Shown here in pieces: positions 40,264 to 51,214 of a stretch of DNA of 64,000 nt. How positions within the stretch are numbered: position 1 is the stretch's first letter; each line of letters opens with the position of its first letter. This DNA is from Fereydounia khargensis (lineage: Eukaryota > Basidiomycota > Ustilaginomycetes > Urocystidales > Fereydouniaceae): assembly GCA_026413255.1 (NCBI GenBank), contig JAOCZO010000024.1, positions 93,317-157,316 on the forward strand. Reading direction: 5' to 3'. The notes under the pieces were generated by a model. It searched no databases and was not told the DNA's origin. It was given only the letters and a program-made list of their open reading frames with translations. The position numbers and the translations under genes were made by a program.

Positions 40264-43200
40264 TCACACCTCGCCGACAATCTCCTCCACTTCCATCCGG
40301 TCCGTAGGTGCTTCGCTCCCTCGCAGTGTTGCTGCACGGTGCCTCTTTTCGCGCTGTTCGGCCATATTGCTGGCTGTCGAGTTGCCTCGTCGTCTCGAAC
40401 GCGTCTTAATGGCTGGCGGCCTCGTGTCACCTCCAGCTGGGGCCGACGCTGTTTCTCCTGCTGACTGTGTTGACGATGCTGCTATCGTGCTGGGGGGAGC
40501 CGCAGCCTCACCACCAGTCTCGTAACTAGACGCCATGCTCTTTTTCCTGCCGCGCTTCTTCTTGCCCGTCGCACCTTTCTTGCCAATCCGTTTGCGTGTC
40601 ACCGTCTCGTTGCCGTGCTCATCGATCTCAATCTCTTCTTCGTATTCGTACTCGTCGTCCTCGTCTTCCGCTCCTCCACGGCCTTCCCCTCGATCCTCGG
40701 CAGCCTCTGTTCCTTCGCGTTTCTTCACCTTGGCAGACAACTCGGCCAGACTGCCAATGTCGCCGAGGTCGGCACTGATCTCTGGCGGCGGGCCCGATAG
40801 GTCCACGCCCGCTGCCTGCGCGTACGCATCCAGGTCGATAGCTACTCGGTGGTTGAGCGCATCGTCAATCATGCGCGGGTTGGTCCGTTCCTCCAGATTC
40901 CACTTTTTCTTGATCATCACCCTATCCCGTCCAGGAAACAGGCGCGAGATCATTTCAAAGTCGGTGCCCCATTGCTGCACGGCCTGCGTGCAACAAATAC
41001 ATCAATGCGGTCAGAGAAAAGAGCACACTTAGACCACCTCCAGACGGCCTACTTACCTTGTAGAACTTGGCTGTATCCTCCTGTGACCACTTTTTCAGCC
41101 TGCCTTGACCCTTGCCACGGCTGGCGCTGTTAACGAAGCGATCACCCTCGCGCTCGTCGATAATCTCCATTCCATCTCGATCGTCCTCGGCGTTGCCATA
41201 GTTGGCAAAAAGACTTGTTTCGTCGACCACAATCTTGCCGTCCACAATACGGGTTTGGACGGCGAAGCGATTCTCGACAAACGAGTGCTCAGTACCAGCG
41301 ACTGAGGGGGCTCTTCGCCTGCGACGTCGATCTTTAGAGGCCCTCGAGGTGACCGACTCGGCATCCTCCTCCTCGGCGATCGCGTCTGGCACCACCTCCT
41401 CTTCGCCTTGAATGAATCCCACGATCTCTTCGTCTTGCTCTTCTTCCTCTTCAACGCTTGCAGTGGCGCGCCTCCGCGCGGCTTGCTGATCGTCAGAATG
41501 GGGAGAGATCTCGGAGCGCTTGCCTGTTCGTGCGAGCATTTCTGCCTCTTCGCGCGCTGCCTTTCTCTCGTCGGCTTGGCGCCTCCGTACACGGTCCAGC
41601 TCAAAAGTCCTGGGGCCTGCCCTTCCCTTTTTAAAGTTGACCGCCGAGATCTCGCCCATGGAGATGTTGGCAGGATCGATCCGGCTGGCTGGGAGGCCTG
41701 GCCCCTCTGTCTCCATTTGCTCAAAGTATTCGCGCTCGTCGTCCGAGACGGTCCGCTTTTTGCGCATGCCAGCTCGACCAGCAGCGCTGCCTCTGGTACG
41801 CTTGCGTCGCACCTTGTTACCATCAGCATCGAGCTCGCTAGCCGTCTCTAGATCACTGTCATCGCTGGGTCCGAGCTGCACGCCGTCGGGATACTTTTGC
41901 TCCCACTCGTGAAGGCTTTGCTCGTACTGCTGTTTCAATTGGGTGGCCCTGGCCTCCCACTGCGATTTCTCAGCTTCCGAGAGCTGCCTCCACTCGCCAG
42001 CAATGAGCGAAGTGATCTGAACCATGGAAAGCGTAGGGAACTGTTCACGGCGTTTGGGCCGTGCAGAGTTCATGTAGATGAGGTACGCCGATGTCGGCCG
42101 CTTGGGCTTTCCCAGCGCATGCTCCTTCTCTTTCAGCTTTCTTCGCTGCCGGATTACCAGTCTCTTGGCGCGACGAGCCTCCTTATCTTGGTCGGCTTGG
42201 GCCTCAGCCTCATCAGAGTCGTTCGACTCGTCCTCGTCATCACCGCTTGCCGTGGGAGAATGTTGGTTGGGTAGAGTTACGGCTGCGGAAGCGATTGAGG
42301 TAGATGCAGCCTCTGTGACCGGGCCATTCTTTGCAGTACGTGTCGTCTTTTGTCTCTTTGCCCTTGTTGATGATCGAGCAGGGGCGAGCTCAGCGTGTTG
42401 CGATGTGGATGTTGCCTTCTCAATAGACTCCGAGCTCCGGGCTTGATGCTCTGACCGCTGCGATGGGACGTTGGCGTTCTGCGCAGAGGGGTCTGTAGCA
42501 ACTGCATGCGAAATCGAATCAGAAACAAAAGACTGAGGTTCCGAGTCTGGCTGCGGGACAGCAGCGGAAAGGGGTCCAAGTGAGGATTCAGCCTCTGTAG
42601 CGCCCCTAACCCTTCCGGCGCCAACACTGATAGCGGTGCCTGATCGTTTCGGTGGGCGAGCAGTCGGCTGCTGAGACGATGAACTATCTTGTTGGGCCGA
42701 AGTGTTGCTGTCGATTACAGCAGTGGCTGCAGAGGTTGATGCCTGTCTCGTTGAGCCTGGAAGGATGGCAGTACTGGATGCGTGAAGGGCAGATGTAGAT
42801 GAAGATGCAGGGGCAGGGGCAGGGGTAGGGGTAGGCGTTGCAGATGCCCTTGAGGCACCAGGGGCTTGTCTGGACACGGCCGGACGTTTGAAGGTTGACG
42901 CAGCATTTGTGGTTGCATAGTTGTGCGCTGATGAGCCCACTGCTACCTGTCGACCCAGGGTGATACGTGCAGGAGAAGGGGTAAAGGCAAAGCTCTTGCT
43001 GGCGCCGGCACTTGCGCTGCTGCTAGGGAGCAGGGCCGCAGTGGAGCTGGCACTGGCACTGGCATGAGATGCGGAAGCCAGAGGCGCTCCAGAGGTGAGA
43101 GACGAAGCGCTGCCGATGGAGGGTGGAAGCGTTGGACGGAGTGAAGGAGAGGCTGGGACGGTGGATGTAGAGGGGCCAAAAGGGGGCGAGCCGGCGGTGC

Positions 43201-43339
43201 TTGCTTGAGACAGCCTGCGAGTACTGGGACTGGGCTGCAAGGATGGAACTGCTGTCCCGGATGTCGCAGATGCGGTTGATCTGCGAGGGACAATTGCTGG
43301 CTTGAACCTGGCACCTCCCTTCTCGATCCGGGACGACAT
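40264..43339 (-). CDS. BDP1: TFIIIB subunit B'' (Bdp1) carrying an HMG box
   Basis: Two exons: 41057-43339 and 40264-40983 (73-bp intron), giving 1000 residues. The SANT domain that defines Bdp1 starts near residue 747 and crosses the intron: GRLKKWSQEDTAKFYK joins AVQQWGTDFEMISRLFPGRD, then VMIKKKWNLEERTNPRMID. Upstream, RIVDGKIVVDETSLF matches the conserved Bdp1 segment before SANT. Bdp1 completes TFIIIB on tRNA and 5S genes and recruits RNA polymerase III. Unusually, residues about 409-478 form an HMG box: KPKRPTSAYLIYMNSARPKR, then QITSLIAGEWRQLSEAEKSQ and WEARATQLKQQYEQ. Both domains lie in the same uninterrupted 761-codon exon. The first 400 residues are Ser/Ala/Pro-rich; the C-terminus has basic KKGATGKKKRGRKKS. 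Confidence 0.9.
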
Positions 43340-43555
43340 GGTGAGGGAGTTTTCACAGGAAAGGGAGGGGGGGTCGACGTTGGATGTCGGGAAGCAACTG
43401 AAAGGGCGAGGACGCCAAGTAAAAGAGACAGAGACGCGACTCGACTGTCACAGAAATGTCCAAGTTAGTTATTGGTTTCGTATCAGTTAACTTACTGTAT
43501 AAAGCGATCAGTTACGGTACTCGGAACGTCGCTTTCGTCCCAGTCACACACCATG

Positions 43556-43588
43556 ACCGTCACCGTCACCGTCACCGTCACCGTCACC
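43556..43588. repeat. (CACCGT)5 repeat in the BDP1/HNH divergent spacer
   Basis: About five copies of a hexamer ending 40 bp before the HNH-protein start codon, so it probably lies in its 5' leader or core promoter. The whole spacer between the two starts is only 288 bp. Confidence 0.85.
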
Positions 43589-43627
43589 ACATAATCATCT
43601 TTGCTCCTCGCACTTTCTCGACACAAC

Positions 43628-44922
43628 ATGTCCGGCTTCTCTGCCGTGTCTCTGGTTGCTTCGGCCTATCTCCCTTTGCCTCGTTTCCATGAAAACGCAT
43701 CAACCAATCCTGCTGGCGTGTGGGTCGACGTGCTGGACATGGAGCAGGACTTTTGGATGCTTTTGCAAGCCCAGCAACTTGACAAGGTTGCATTCCTGCG
43801 CTACGTTGTTGCCTCTCTGCTGGGTGTGGACGACGTGCGCGTTTACAGCGATCCCGGTAGCAACGAGCTGTTGGAGCCCGATACACGCCTTGCTCCCGGT
43901 AAGTTTTACGTGCGCATTCATGGGCCCTTTGCCCCCTTCCCGGTCTACCACAAAGACCTTTCCAAGCAGGCCAGAGCCTCAGACAACGACCTAAACCGTG
44001 GCCGGGCGATTCCCTTGTCGAACCGCGATGCAGTAATCGCCCGCGACCATGGCGTCTGCCAGCTGAGTCAGGATTGGAATTTTGACTACCAATTCTGTCA
44101 CATTATCCCCTTTCGACGTGGCCCAAAGATTGTTCGCCACATCTTTCAGCATCTTCAATTGCGGTTTTTCAAGGATGCTCCCAAACCGAAACGGGCAATC
44201 ACGCTTGGAGATTATCGTCAAATCCCACAGAACCTGGTTCTCCTTTCTGGGTGGAATCATGGCTGCTGGGACAGAGACATGATAGCCTTGATGCCGTTCC
44301 CCAACCTCGCGTTTGACCGGGATCGCGCGCCCCTCGGTTACCAATCGTCACGTGCATCCGGATCCGCGCATCAGCCTTGCCGTGTTCATTACTTCGGCTT
44401 GCCAGGCAATGAGGGATTTCAACCTGGTTGGTTACGTGGACCAACTATGGAGATGGATGGGCCCCTTTGGGCACCGGAACCAATCTGGTCTTACGCGTTT
44501 GCAGCGTCAATCGGACGCCTCGTCTGCACTGATGAGTACAGGCAGTGGGGCCGGGACACGTCCGAGCTGCGTCGGTTTGACGAGTGTGACTCGGAGGCTG
44601 ACTTGGTCCCCCGAAGTGCGTCGCTCTACGATTCCGAACAGCAGTCCTTCTCCTTCCGCAACGAAGAGGCAGAGTCAGGCATGGGCTCGGGCTCGGGCAA
44701 CAATCTCAGGCGATCGGGATCGGCCCGTCTTGAGGCAGTTCATCAGAGGTTCCGACAAGGACCACCGACCCGAAGCCAGCAATACTGTCGCGTTCTTTCT
44801 TGGACCTGGTCTGTGGCCAGCTCGCCTCAACTAGCGCCTGACGCGCCCGCGCCTCAGCCTGCCGACTCGGCCAACGATGACAAGAACGACGACAGTCTTG
44901 AGTCTGCCAAGGCTCCGGCTTC

Positions 44923-44961
<39 letters not shown>

Positions 44962-45256
44962 CCAGGCTCAAGCCCAGCCCCAAGGTGAAGGTGCAGCCCG
45001 CCCTGGCTCCCCCAAAACGCCAGGTTCAACCCCTTCGGGCAGTTCCGACCGTTCCGATCTCTCACCCAACTCGGCAGAGGCCTCAAACAGTGGACCATTC
45101 ACGCCAGAGCGTCCCAAACTCGCTGTCGATCGACCTGGACTTGGGCCCCGAGCTGACAATCAGCATGGCCAAGTCAAAGCGTACGTCCCTTTCCAAGCCC
45201 AAGACGACGGCAACGCTGGTGCGTGGCGCTACTCTCACGGCCACCACCCCAACTAG
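43628..45256 (+). CDS. HNH-domain (HNH_2-like) protein of fungal type
   Basis: Single exon, 542 residues from the ATG at 43628 (upstream in-frame start is only a TTG). Residues 1-130 form a conserved-looking lead with FYVRIHGPFAPFPV. Residues 131-235 resemble the fungal HNH_2 domain: RDAVIARDHGVCQLS with Cys144, FDYQFCHIIPFRRG with His158, then QNLVLLSGWNHGCWDRDMIA with Asn202, His211 and Asp215, and NLAFDRDRAP. That order (H, later N and H) is the metal-binding frame of HNH endonucleases. The C-terminal half is disordered, with (QA)9 at about residues 436-454 and Ser/Pro-rich sequence. Such proteins are common in basidiomycete genomes but their role is not established; nuclease activity is inference. 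Divergent from BDP1, tail to tail with the JmjC gene. Confidence 0.7.
44928..44976 (+). repeat. In-frame CAGGCT hexamer repeat encoding Gln-Ala
   Basis: About eight copies of CAGGCT, one changed to CAGGCC, encoding alternating Gln and Ala in the HNH-domain protein. Length variation would stay in frame. Confidence 0.85.
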
Positions 45257-45444
45257 ACCAACTCATGACGACACACCTGTTCCCTTTTCCTTCCTTCGAG
45301 CATCGTCAATATACTGTACCTTAGCAACAAATGTACTCTACTAATAAGATAGCGCATGTCCATAGAAAGAACAAAAGAGAGAATCCTACATCCTACTGTG
45401 GTTCCAACGGGTATGATTCCGAGTCTGGCTAATACTACTTTACT

Positions 45445-47763
45445 TCACCAGGGCACTTCGTCCAATTCTTCGTCCGCCAGATCGCCCGCCAGTGAGAACA
45501 TACTCGAGGCTGGCGCAGCGTTCGTGTCTGTACTCAGACCGGATTCTGCCTGCTGTTCAGGCATATCTTGTGTCCCACCCTTCTTGAGCCTCTCCCACCA
45601 TGTCTCCACTACGTTGCCCGTGTCTCGTATCCCGGCTTCCCCTGTGCCTCTGCCGCGCGTCTTTGAGACCCGACTAAGAGAGCTTGTCAACCAAGACCGT
45701 GATCCCGTCTCACCCAGTCTTGCATCTTCGATTTTGCGCATGCCGGCAAAACCCTCTTCAAGAAGTTGTTTGTCAAACTTGCCCAGACGTTCGCAGAATA
45801 GCTCGAACACGCCAAATCCAGCGCCATCCTCGCATTCTCCTTCGTCGTCGTCCGCGATTGCATCCTTCGACCGCAACCTTGACTGGGGCACCGTGTTCGG
45901 CATTCTCCCTGGGGCCATTGTGCATGTGGTGGCCAGAGTATTTCTCTGGCTCTTCTTGAAACCCGAAAGCTGGTCCGCCTTGTTCTTCATGAAATCCAGC
46001 ACCACCCCAAGCTCCGCTGGCGAAACAAAGTTCTGGGTAAGAGCAACCGACTCTTCCAGATTGACTACCAGGTGCCACCAGCCGCTGGGCACATACAGCA
46101 CCTGACCAGCTTCGCAGACGCCTTCGAGCAGCACTCGATCCTCGGGATGCGGCGCCGATGGGCCGTACATCTTTCTCGTCTCTTGAGCAAAGCCAAGCAG
46201 CCATTCGGCAATGCTGACCGGCGCAGTCACTTCCGCCTCGTCCTCGCTCACATACACGCCGGGAGGAGTGATGTGCGGCGGAAGCATCATCCAAGCCTTG
46301 CGCCCCGTGAGCACCGCATTCCACGCTGATGTGCCATTCGGATCCTTGTGCCATCCGCTGCCGCTGCGCTTGGGACCGGCGATGATCCAGCGATGATCCG
46401 GTCGCAGAGGTCCCAGAAGCGAAAAGAGGTCGGAGCGCACGCCAGCATGGTCACCGGAGGCGTCAGGTGAAGTGGCGCAGATCTGATGGAAAATTTTGGG
46501 AACCCGCCACTCGAGTGATGCATGTGGATCATCCGCAAATGTTGCGTCGAAAAGGTAGAAAGGCGACTCGTCCGGGACCGCATTCGGATCAAAGACGATG
46601 TCGCCGCATTCGCCTGACGGGGACGAACTCGTGATGAGGGTAGGTGGAGATGTCGGATTCACAATGCTGGAACGCTGCACCACACTCTGGTCGTCTTCGT
46701 CGTCGCGCTGGCCTTGGTCGACCAGCTCTTGCATGCCCTTTGAATACGATACATACGCTGGTAACTGACAGCGAACAGCTTCGCACTGGAAGAAGCGGTT
46801 GGGCCATCGCACGGCGAGCGTCTCGAGGGACCACTCGCGGCAAGTCCAATCGCGCGGAGACATGGCGCCTTCAATAATGGCAGGAAAGTTGGCCTCAGCG
46901 TGCTTCTCGCGAAACGCAGCGACCGAGCCTTGCTTGCTGACATCGATCCGCTGGATCGGCAGATGACCAACCTCTGGAGCAAGAAGATGCTCGATTGGTG
47001 CCATGGCCAAGCGGAAAGGATGGAAAGCTGTGTCCGAAAAGAGGTAGGGCGATCGGATGGGTGGCTGTGGTGGCTCGAGCAAGACGAGGTTGGATCCATT
47101 AAAGCTCTCAGAAATTGTGCCAGCACGTACAAGTTTGGCCAACTTGTGATGCCAGGCAAACGTACGCTTCCAGCTGCCACACCAGCGCTTCATCTTGCCT
47201 TCGAAAGTCTGGAGGAACGCGTCGCGCCAAAGTGAATTGCTGGCGTTGATGTAGGCGTGGAAACCGTGGCTTACAGACTCGAGACGAGCGAGAGTGGAGA
47301 TGTCATCAATGAAGAGCGAAAGCATGTGCATGATGAGGTCATCGTCCAGCATAGCCATTTGACCGAATGTGACTGCACGGTCATTTCGGTCGGAGAGAAA
47401 GGCGTTTCCGAGAGGCTTGATGCCAAAGGGATGTGGCGTCTGCAAGTGGCGGGACCTACGTTGCTGGCGCGAGGATCCAAATCTGAGCTTCTTGTGGCTG
47501 CCATTGCCCGAAGAGATATCAGAAGGTGTCGTCGAGGGCTCTGTTGATACCATGGACGATGAACCGTCGGTGCCAGAGCCACCGGAATCGGTATCTGCAA
47601 TTGGTCTCTTGAGCGAGATTCGCGCGAGGCTGTCAGCGTTGACCGGCTCTGCGAGGCTCGGGGTAGTAGTGCTCGTAGAAAAAGCTTGGTTTGCGGCAGA
47701 CTTGGCAGGTCCATTGCCATGACTGTGGCCTGGCGCTGATGTTGGTGTTGTGTCAGAGGACAT
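45445..47763 (-). CDS. F-box-like and JmjC-domain dioxygenase
   Basis: Single exon, 772 residues. Residues about 135-195 look like an F-box (LDDDLIMHMLSLFIDDISTL, then SHGFHAYINASNSLWRDAF). The JmjC domain spans about 290-580: NFPAIIEGAMSPRDWTCREW, SPFYLFDATFADDPH, and the iron site GSGWHKDPNGTSAWN with His472 and Asp474, distal His564 in SGWWHLVVNLEES, and Lys489 (LTGRKAWMMLPP) for 2-oxoglutarate. All ligands are present, so it should be an active Fe(II)/2-oxoglutarate oxygenase of the JMJD6-like group. Substrate (histone, ribosomal or splicing protein side chain) is unknown. The first 110 residues are Ser/Thr-rich. The C-terminal 170 residues include a highly acidic DDDEGECED patch. Confidence 0.9.
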   Translation of the reverse strand: MSSDTTPTSAPGHSHGNGPAKSAANQAFSTSTTTPSLAEPVNADSLARISLKRPIADTDSGGSGTDGSSSMVSTEPSTTPSDISSGNGSHKKLRFGSSRQQRRSRHLQTPHPFGIKPLGNAFLSDRNDRAVTFGQMAMLDDDLIMHMLSLFIDDISTLARLESVSHGFHAYINASNSLWRDAFLQTFEGKMKRWCGSWKRTFAWHHKLAKLVRAGTISESFNGSNLVLLEPPQPPIRSPYLFSDTAFHPFRLAMAPIEHLLAPEVGHLPIQRIDVSKQGSVAAFREKHAEANFPAIIEGAMSPRDWTCREWSLETLAVRWPNRFFQCEAVRCQLPAYVSYSKGMQELVDQGQRDDEDDQSVVQRSSIVNPTSPPTLITSSSPSGECGDIVFDPNAVPDESPFYLFDATFADDPHASLEWRVPKIFHQICATSPDASGDHAGVRSDLFSLLGPLRPDHRWIIAGPKRSGSGWHKDPNGTSAWNAVLTGRKAWMMLPPHITPPGVYVSEDEAEVTAPVSIAEWLLGFAQETRKMYGPSAPHPEDRVLLEGVCEAGQVLYVPSGWWHLVVNLEESVALTQNFVSPAELGVVLDFMKNKADQLSGFKKSQRNTLATTCTMAPGRMPNTVPQSRLRSKDAIADDDEGECEDGAGFGVFELFCERLGKFDKQLLEEGFAGMRKIEDARLGETGSRSWLTSSLSRVSKTRGRGTGEAGIRDTGNVVETWWERLKKGGTQDMPEQQAESGLSTDTNAAPASSMFSLAGDLADEELDEVPW

Positions 47764-50111
47764 TATGGACTAGTTGTCGGAAGGCGTGTCCCGGCTATGA
47801 TGTGAAGCTGTACAATGAGAGGCCCAGCAATATGGCAATATTTGGTCCTGCAGTAGACGAGCTTGCGCTGGGTGAACTCGTCCGCGAGAGGATTCGAAGG
47901 TAGGTGCCGAGTCTGGCTGCCACAAGGCTTCTCCTGAGTGTCCTCTTTCCCAGAGAGGCAGGTGAAGAAACTACGTGGACGGGCTTGAAGCAGAAGGAAC
48001 GCTTGAGAGTTGAACAAGCGTGCCAGCTACTCTGGGAATAGTGCTAGTTTGGAACACTTGAAGGTATGCTGAGATGCTGAATGGACTTGATGCTTGATGC
48101 TGATGTCTGGATATGCCAAAGTGCCAAAGCCCGGAGGCAAGCAGATGGTCTGCCAGCCTGGTTGAAGTGTGCCGACGGGAGAAGAGAGAGCGGGAGGGAC
48201 GGAGGGTGGCAGATGGTCTGACCAGGCAATGACACGGTGGCGGGCTCAATGAGGTGAGGTGAAAAGAGCGTGTGGGTCACGTGAGCATGCGCGCTTAAGG
48301 GGTGGCAGGACGCAGTAAAAAGCGGTGCTGGCCAGCGAATTAGACTCAAAGAGCTAGCCAGCCTGGGATGGACGGGGACGCAGTAATCGAGTATGCTGTA
48401 TCCAGATCGTTCCCGCTGCGCTGCAACGCGGTGGGTGGTGAGGAAGCTGGGAACAGAGGAGGAACGACGGAGGTGAGTTTGTGGGTTGCCGTCAAGAGTA
48501 CACCCGCCTCAGATGCGAAGCAGAGTTGAAACCGGAGCGCGCTGCACGAAGCGGCCTAGCCTACAGTGATGGCGGTGAACGTTGAGATGCAAGATGGTGT
48601 CTAACTTGGTTGAAGGTCAAAAGGTCAGACGTTGGCGAGTAAAGGGGAGTCAGAGAGAGATGAGATGGAAATTTGCCGCCTATGAGAGAGTGGGTTGGAA
48701 TGAGGTTCAGGTTCAGATTTAGATTCAGGTTCGTACTTTTCGAGTGACAGCCTGGAGCAAGTGCAGCAGAACTGTAGTGACGGCCTGTTTCAGGGCTTTC
48801 GCTTTGACTGTTAATGCTGCCGAGGCGTATAGAGTGGTGTGGTGGCCACGGCTTCTCCGTCGAATGACATAGCCGCACACGAGGGCAGCTCAGCAGTTGG
48901 GCCGACATGTCACGGAGGGCAGGCGGCCTGGCAGTTTGGATTCGTGCTTGCCCAAAAAAAAAGAAAGTGCAAGCGAGAGAAAAGAGGGAAAAAAGGGGAA
49001 AAAAGCCACAAGCACAGAGCACTCACTCGAGGTTTGGTTTTCCAGTGTGCCCTCTCTCTCTCTTTTTTTTTTTTAAGCGTGCGTGCGTGTGAGTGAGTGA
49101 GTGACTTGCTGCAGTTGGTGCATGAGCATGTGTGCGCCGAGGAGGGAGAGTGTCGGTCGACGGGCTCTTGAGCCGTATGCAGGCTAAAACCCTAGCATCT
49201 GGGCCGCAAAGTACACGCGCTCCTCTCCTTCGCTCCCCTTTTGACCCTCCCGGCTATCGAGCGATGGGACACGCAGACAGGTCTGGACCCTCTCGCCTAG
49301 CAGGTACAGCATCAGCACAAAGGCACCGCATCTTGGTGGGTTGGCTTGGTGGTCGATCATCTCCCCCCTCGCCCATCCCTGTGGCTTCCGCAGCACCGGG
49401 ACTCCTGCTTGATCGTGACGGGCATCGATTCAAATCATGACAGCAGCTGTCAACATTTCGAGTTCGGCCTGGTGGCACACTCACGAGCGTGTGGGTGGGA
49501 GGGATGGCTTTTGCACCGTATGTATACACCGTGCAGGACAGGGCAGCACAGCAGTTTGGTGCTCATCATGAAGGTTCTATACTGTACGTGGCGCTGCTGG
49601 CTTTTGCAAGCCGTCAGATGCTGCAGATTGCTTGCTTTGGCCCGTTGTCTTTGTCTTGCACTACCGTATACGAGATACAGTACACAAACACGCACGCAAC
49701 ACATGCCCTCTGCAGTCGGCAAAGTCCATTGCAGCTCTTAACCCACTTGCTGGCAACCAACTGCAAGGGCACAGCGAATGGACGAGAAAGGGGCAATGGG
49801 GTACAGTAGCAGTACAGTAAAACTCGCCTCACCAGATCCGCTTCTCTCCCCAGCGCAATGAGGCTTCCCGGCCCCTTCCCGCCCACCTGCCCTCCCGCCT
49901 GCCTGGTTTCCTGCCTCGCTCGATTTCAAGTACTCATGTTCTGTTACAGTTCGGAGCCGCGAGATTCCAACTCTGCTGCACCGCACGGATCCTACAAGTA
50001 GAGGCACAATGACTTTGAGCCAGTCCATGTTCGTCAACAAATGCTCCGTGGGCAGTCATCTGACATTGTGCCAAAGGTAATGGTACATTCAAGAGCGAGG
50101 CGTATTAATCA
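47764..50111. other. Gene-poor 2.3-kb spacer
   Basis: No frame here is convincing. It contains the JmjC promoter, a degenerate (AGGTTC)n hexamer run at about 48704-48733, a (CT)n-poly(T) block at 49050-49076, a GTGAGTGAGTGAGTGA run at about 49089-49104, and short TACAGTA motifs near 49801-49820. No transposon signature is seen. Confidence 0.5.
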
Positions 50112-51214
50112 TCACGCTCTCGCGAAAGTGATCTATGAGAGGAGAGGAAAACAAACGAGGAAGGTCCTGATCGTCAGCCAAAAAAAAAAACCCCGAGATA
50201 CGAGCAACAAGTGAACAGCTTTGCAAGAGACGTACCTTGAGCTTGTCGCCCGCTCCAAAGTTGTACCCATTTAATGCACCTCGCGCGGCAACGCTGGAGG
50301 GAATGTCTGTAAACTCGACGAACGCGATTGAGGCTTTCCCTGGGATAGTCTGCACGTCTGTGTAGCCCGAGTACCTGCAGGAATCGAGGCCAGAAGTGAT
50401 ATGAGGAAGGGTCAGAAGGGCGGTCATGCAATATTGATGGTACAAGAAAAGCGTCAAGGCGACGTACGCAGAGAAGAGAGATTCGAGCTCGCCCTTGCCG
50501 ACGCCATCGGGAATGTTCTGGAGGAAAAGAATCTTGTTCGGTGGAAGATACTCGTCCGGCATTTCCTGCCCAGGTCGTCGAGTAGAGGTCGTAGCGGCAG
50601 GCATCTCGTCGAGCTCGCCGGCGGCAGCTGCGGATTAACAGAAGCGTAGGGGCTAGAGTTAGTCAACGAAGGATGAAGCAGCACACGGTACATCCAGGCT
50701 CACCTTTCTTAGCACGAATCTTCTTCTCGAGCTCCTTTCTTCGGATGGGATTGTTGCGTCGGCTAACCTTCTTGCGGGCCAGTCGGTTCTCTTTGTGCTG
50801 CTGAAAAGCGGTATTGTCCTCGGATCCCGTCTCGAGCTTGACGATCGAGTCGCTCTTGGTCTTGGCAAAGTCGATTGCCATTGGTTTGCCATAAAGAGGG
50901 AAGCTGGAAACCTCCCTCCGCGCCTTGTCCGCGATCTGCTCGGACTCGAGTGAGATGAAAGCTTGGCCCCTCATGCGGAAGTTGTCGTGGGCAACGACGG
51001 AGAGGACCTTGCCGTAATTTGCAAAGAGATTACCTAGTGTAGCCTTGAGGATAGGGAGCTTGACCTTTTCGTTGAGGTTATGAACGTAGAGGGTTTTACT
51101 GGCATCAGGGGGAAGGTTGGATGTTTGTTCCGTCGAGGTGGAGGGAGGAGCAGCAAGCGGTTGGGGCGACGAGCCCGCTGCTGAAGGTTGTGCTGGGGTT
51201 GGAGCTTGCATCAT
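50112..51214 (-). CDS. U1A/U2B''-type spliceosomal RRM protein
   Basis: Four exons: 50704-51214, 50468-50627, 50236-50374 and a final 21-bp exon 50112-50132, giving 276 residues. Two RRMs flank a basic linker, as in U1A and U2B''. RRM1 (about 40-118) has TLYVHNLNEKVKLPILK and RNP1-like MRGQAFISL; the linker reads QQHKENRLARKKVSRRNNP; RRM2 (about 195-275) starts NKILFLQNIPDGVGKGELES. The last exon supplies ITFARA, which completes the final RRM strand (KLKITFARA), matching family ends. It binds a U1 or U2 snRNA hairpin; which one is not decided by sequence, and fungi often have just one such protein. Two adjacent ATGs open the frame (51214 and 51211). The 3' intron (50133-50235) carries an 11-base T run. 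Confidence 0.88.
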
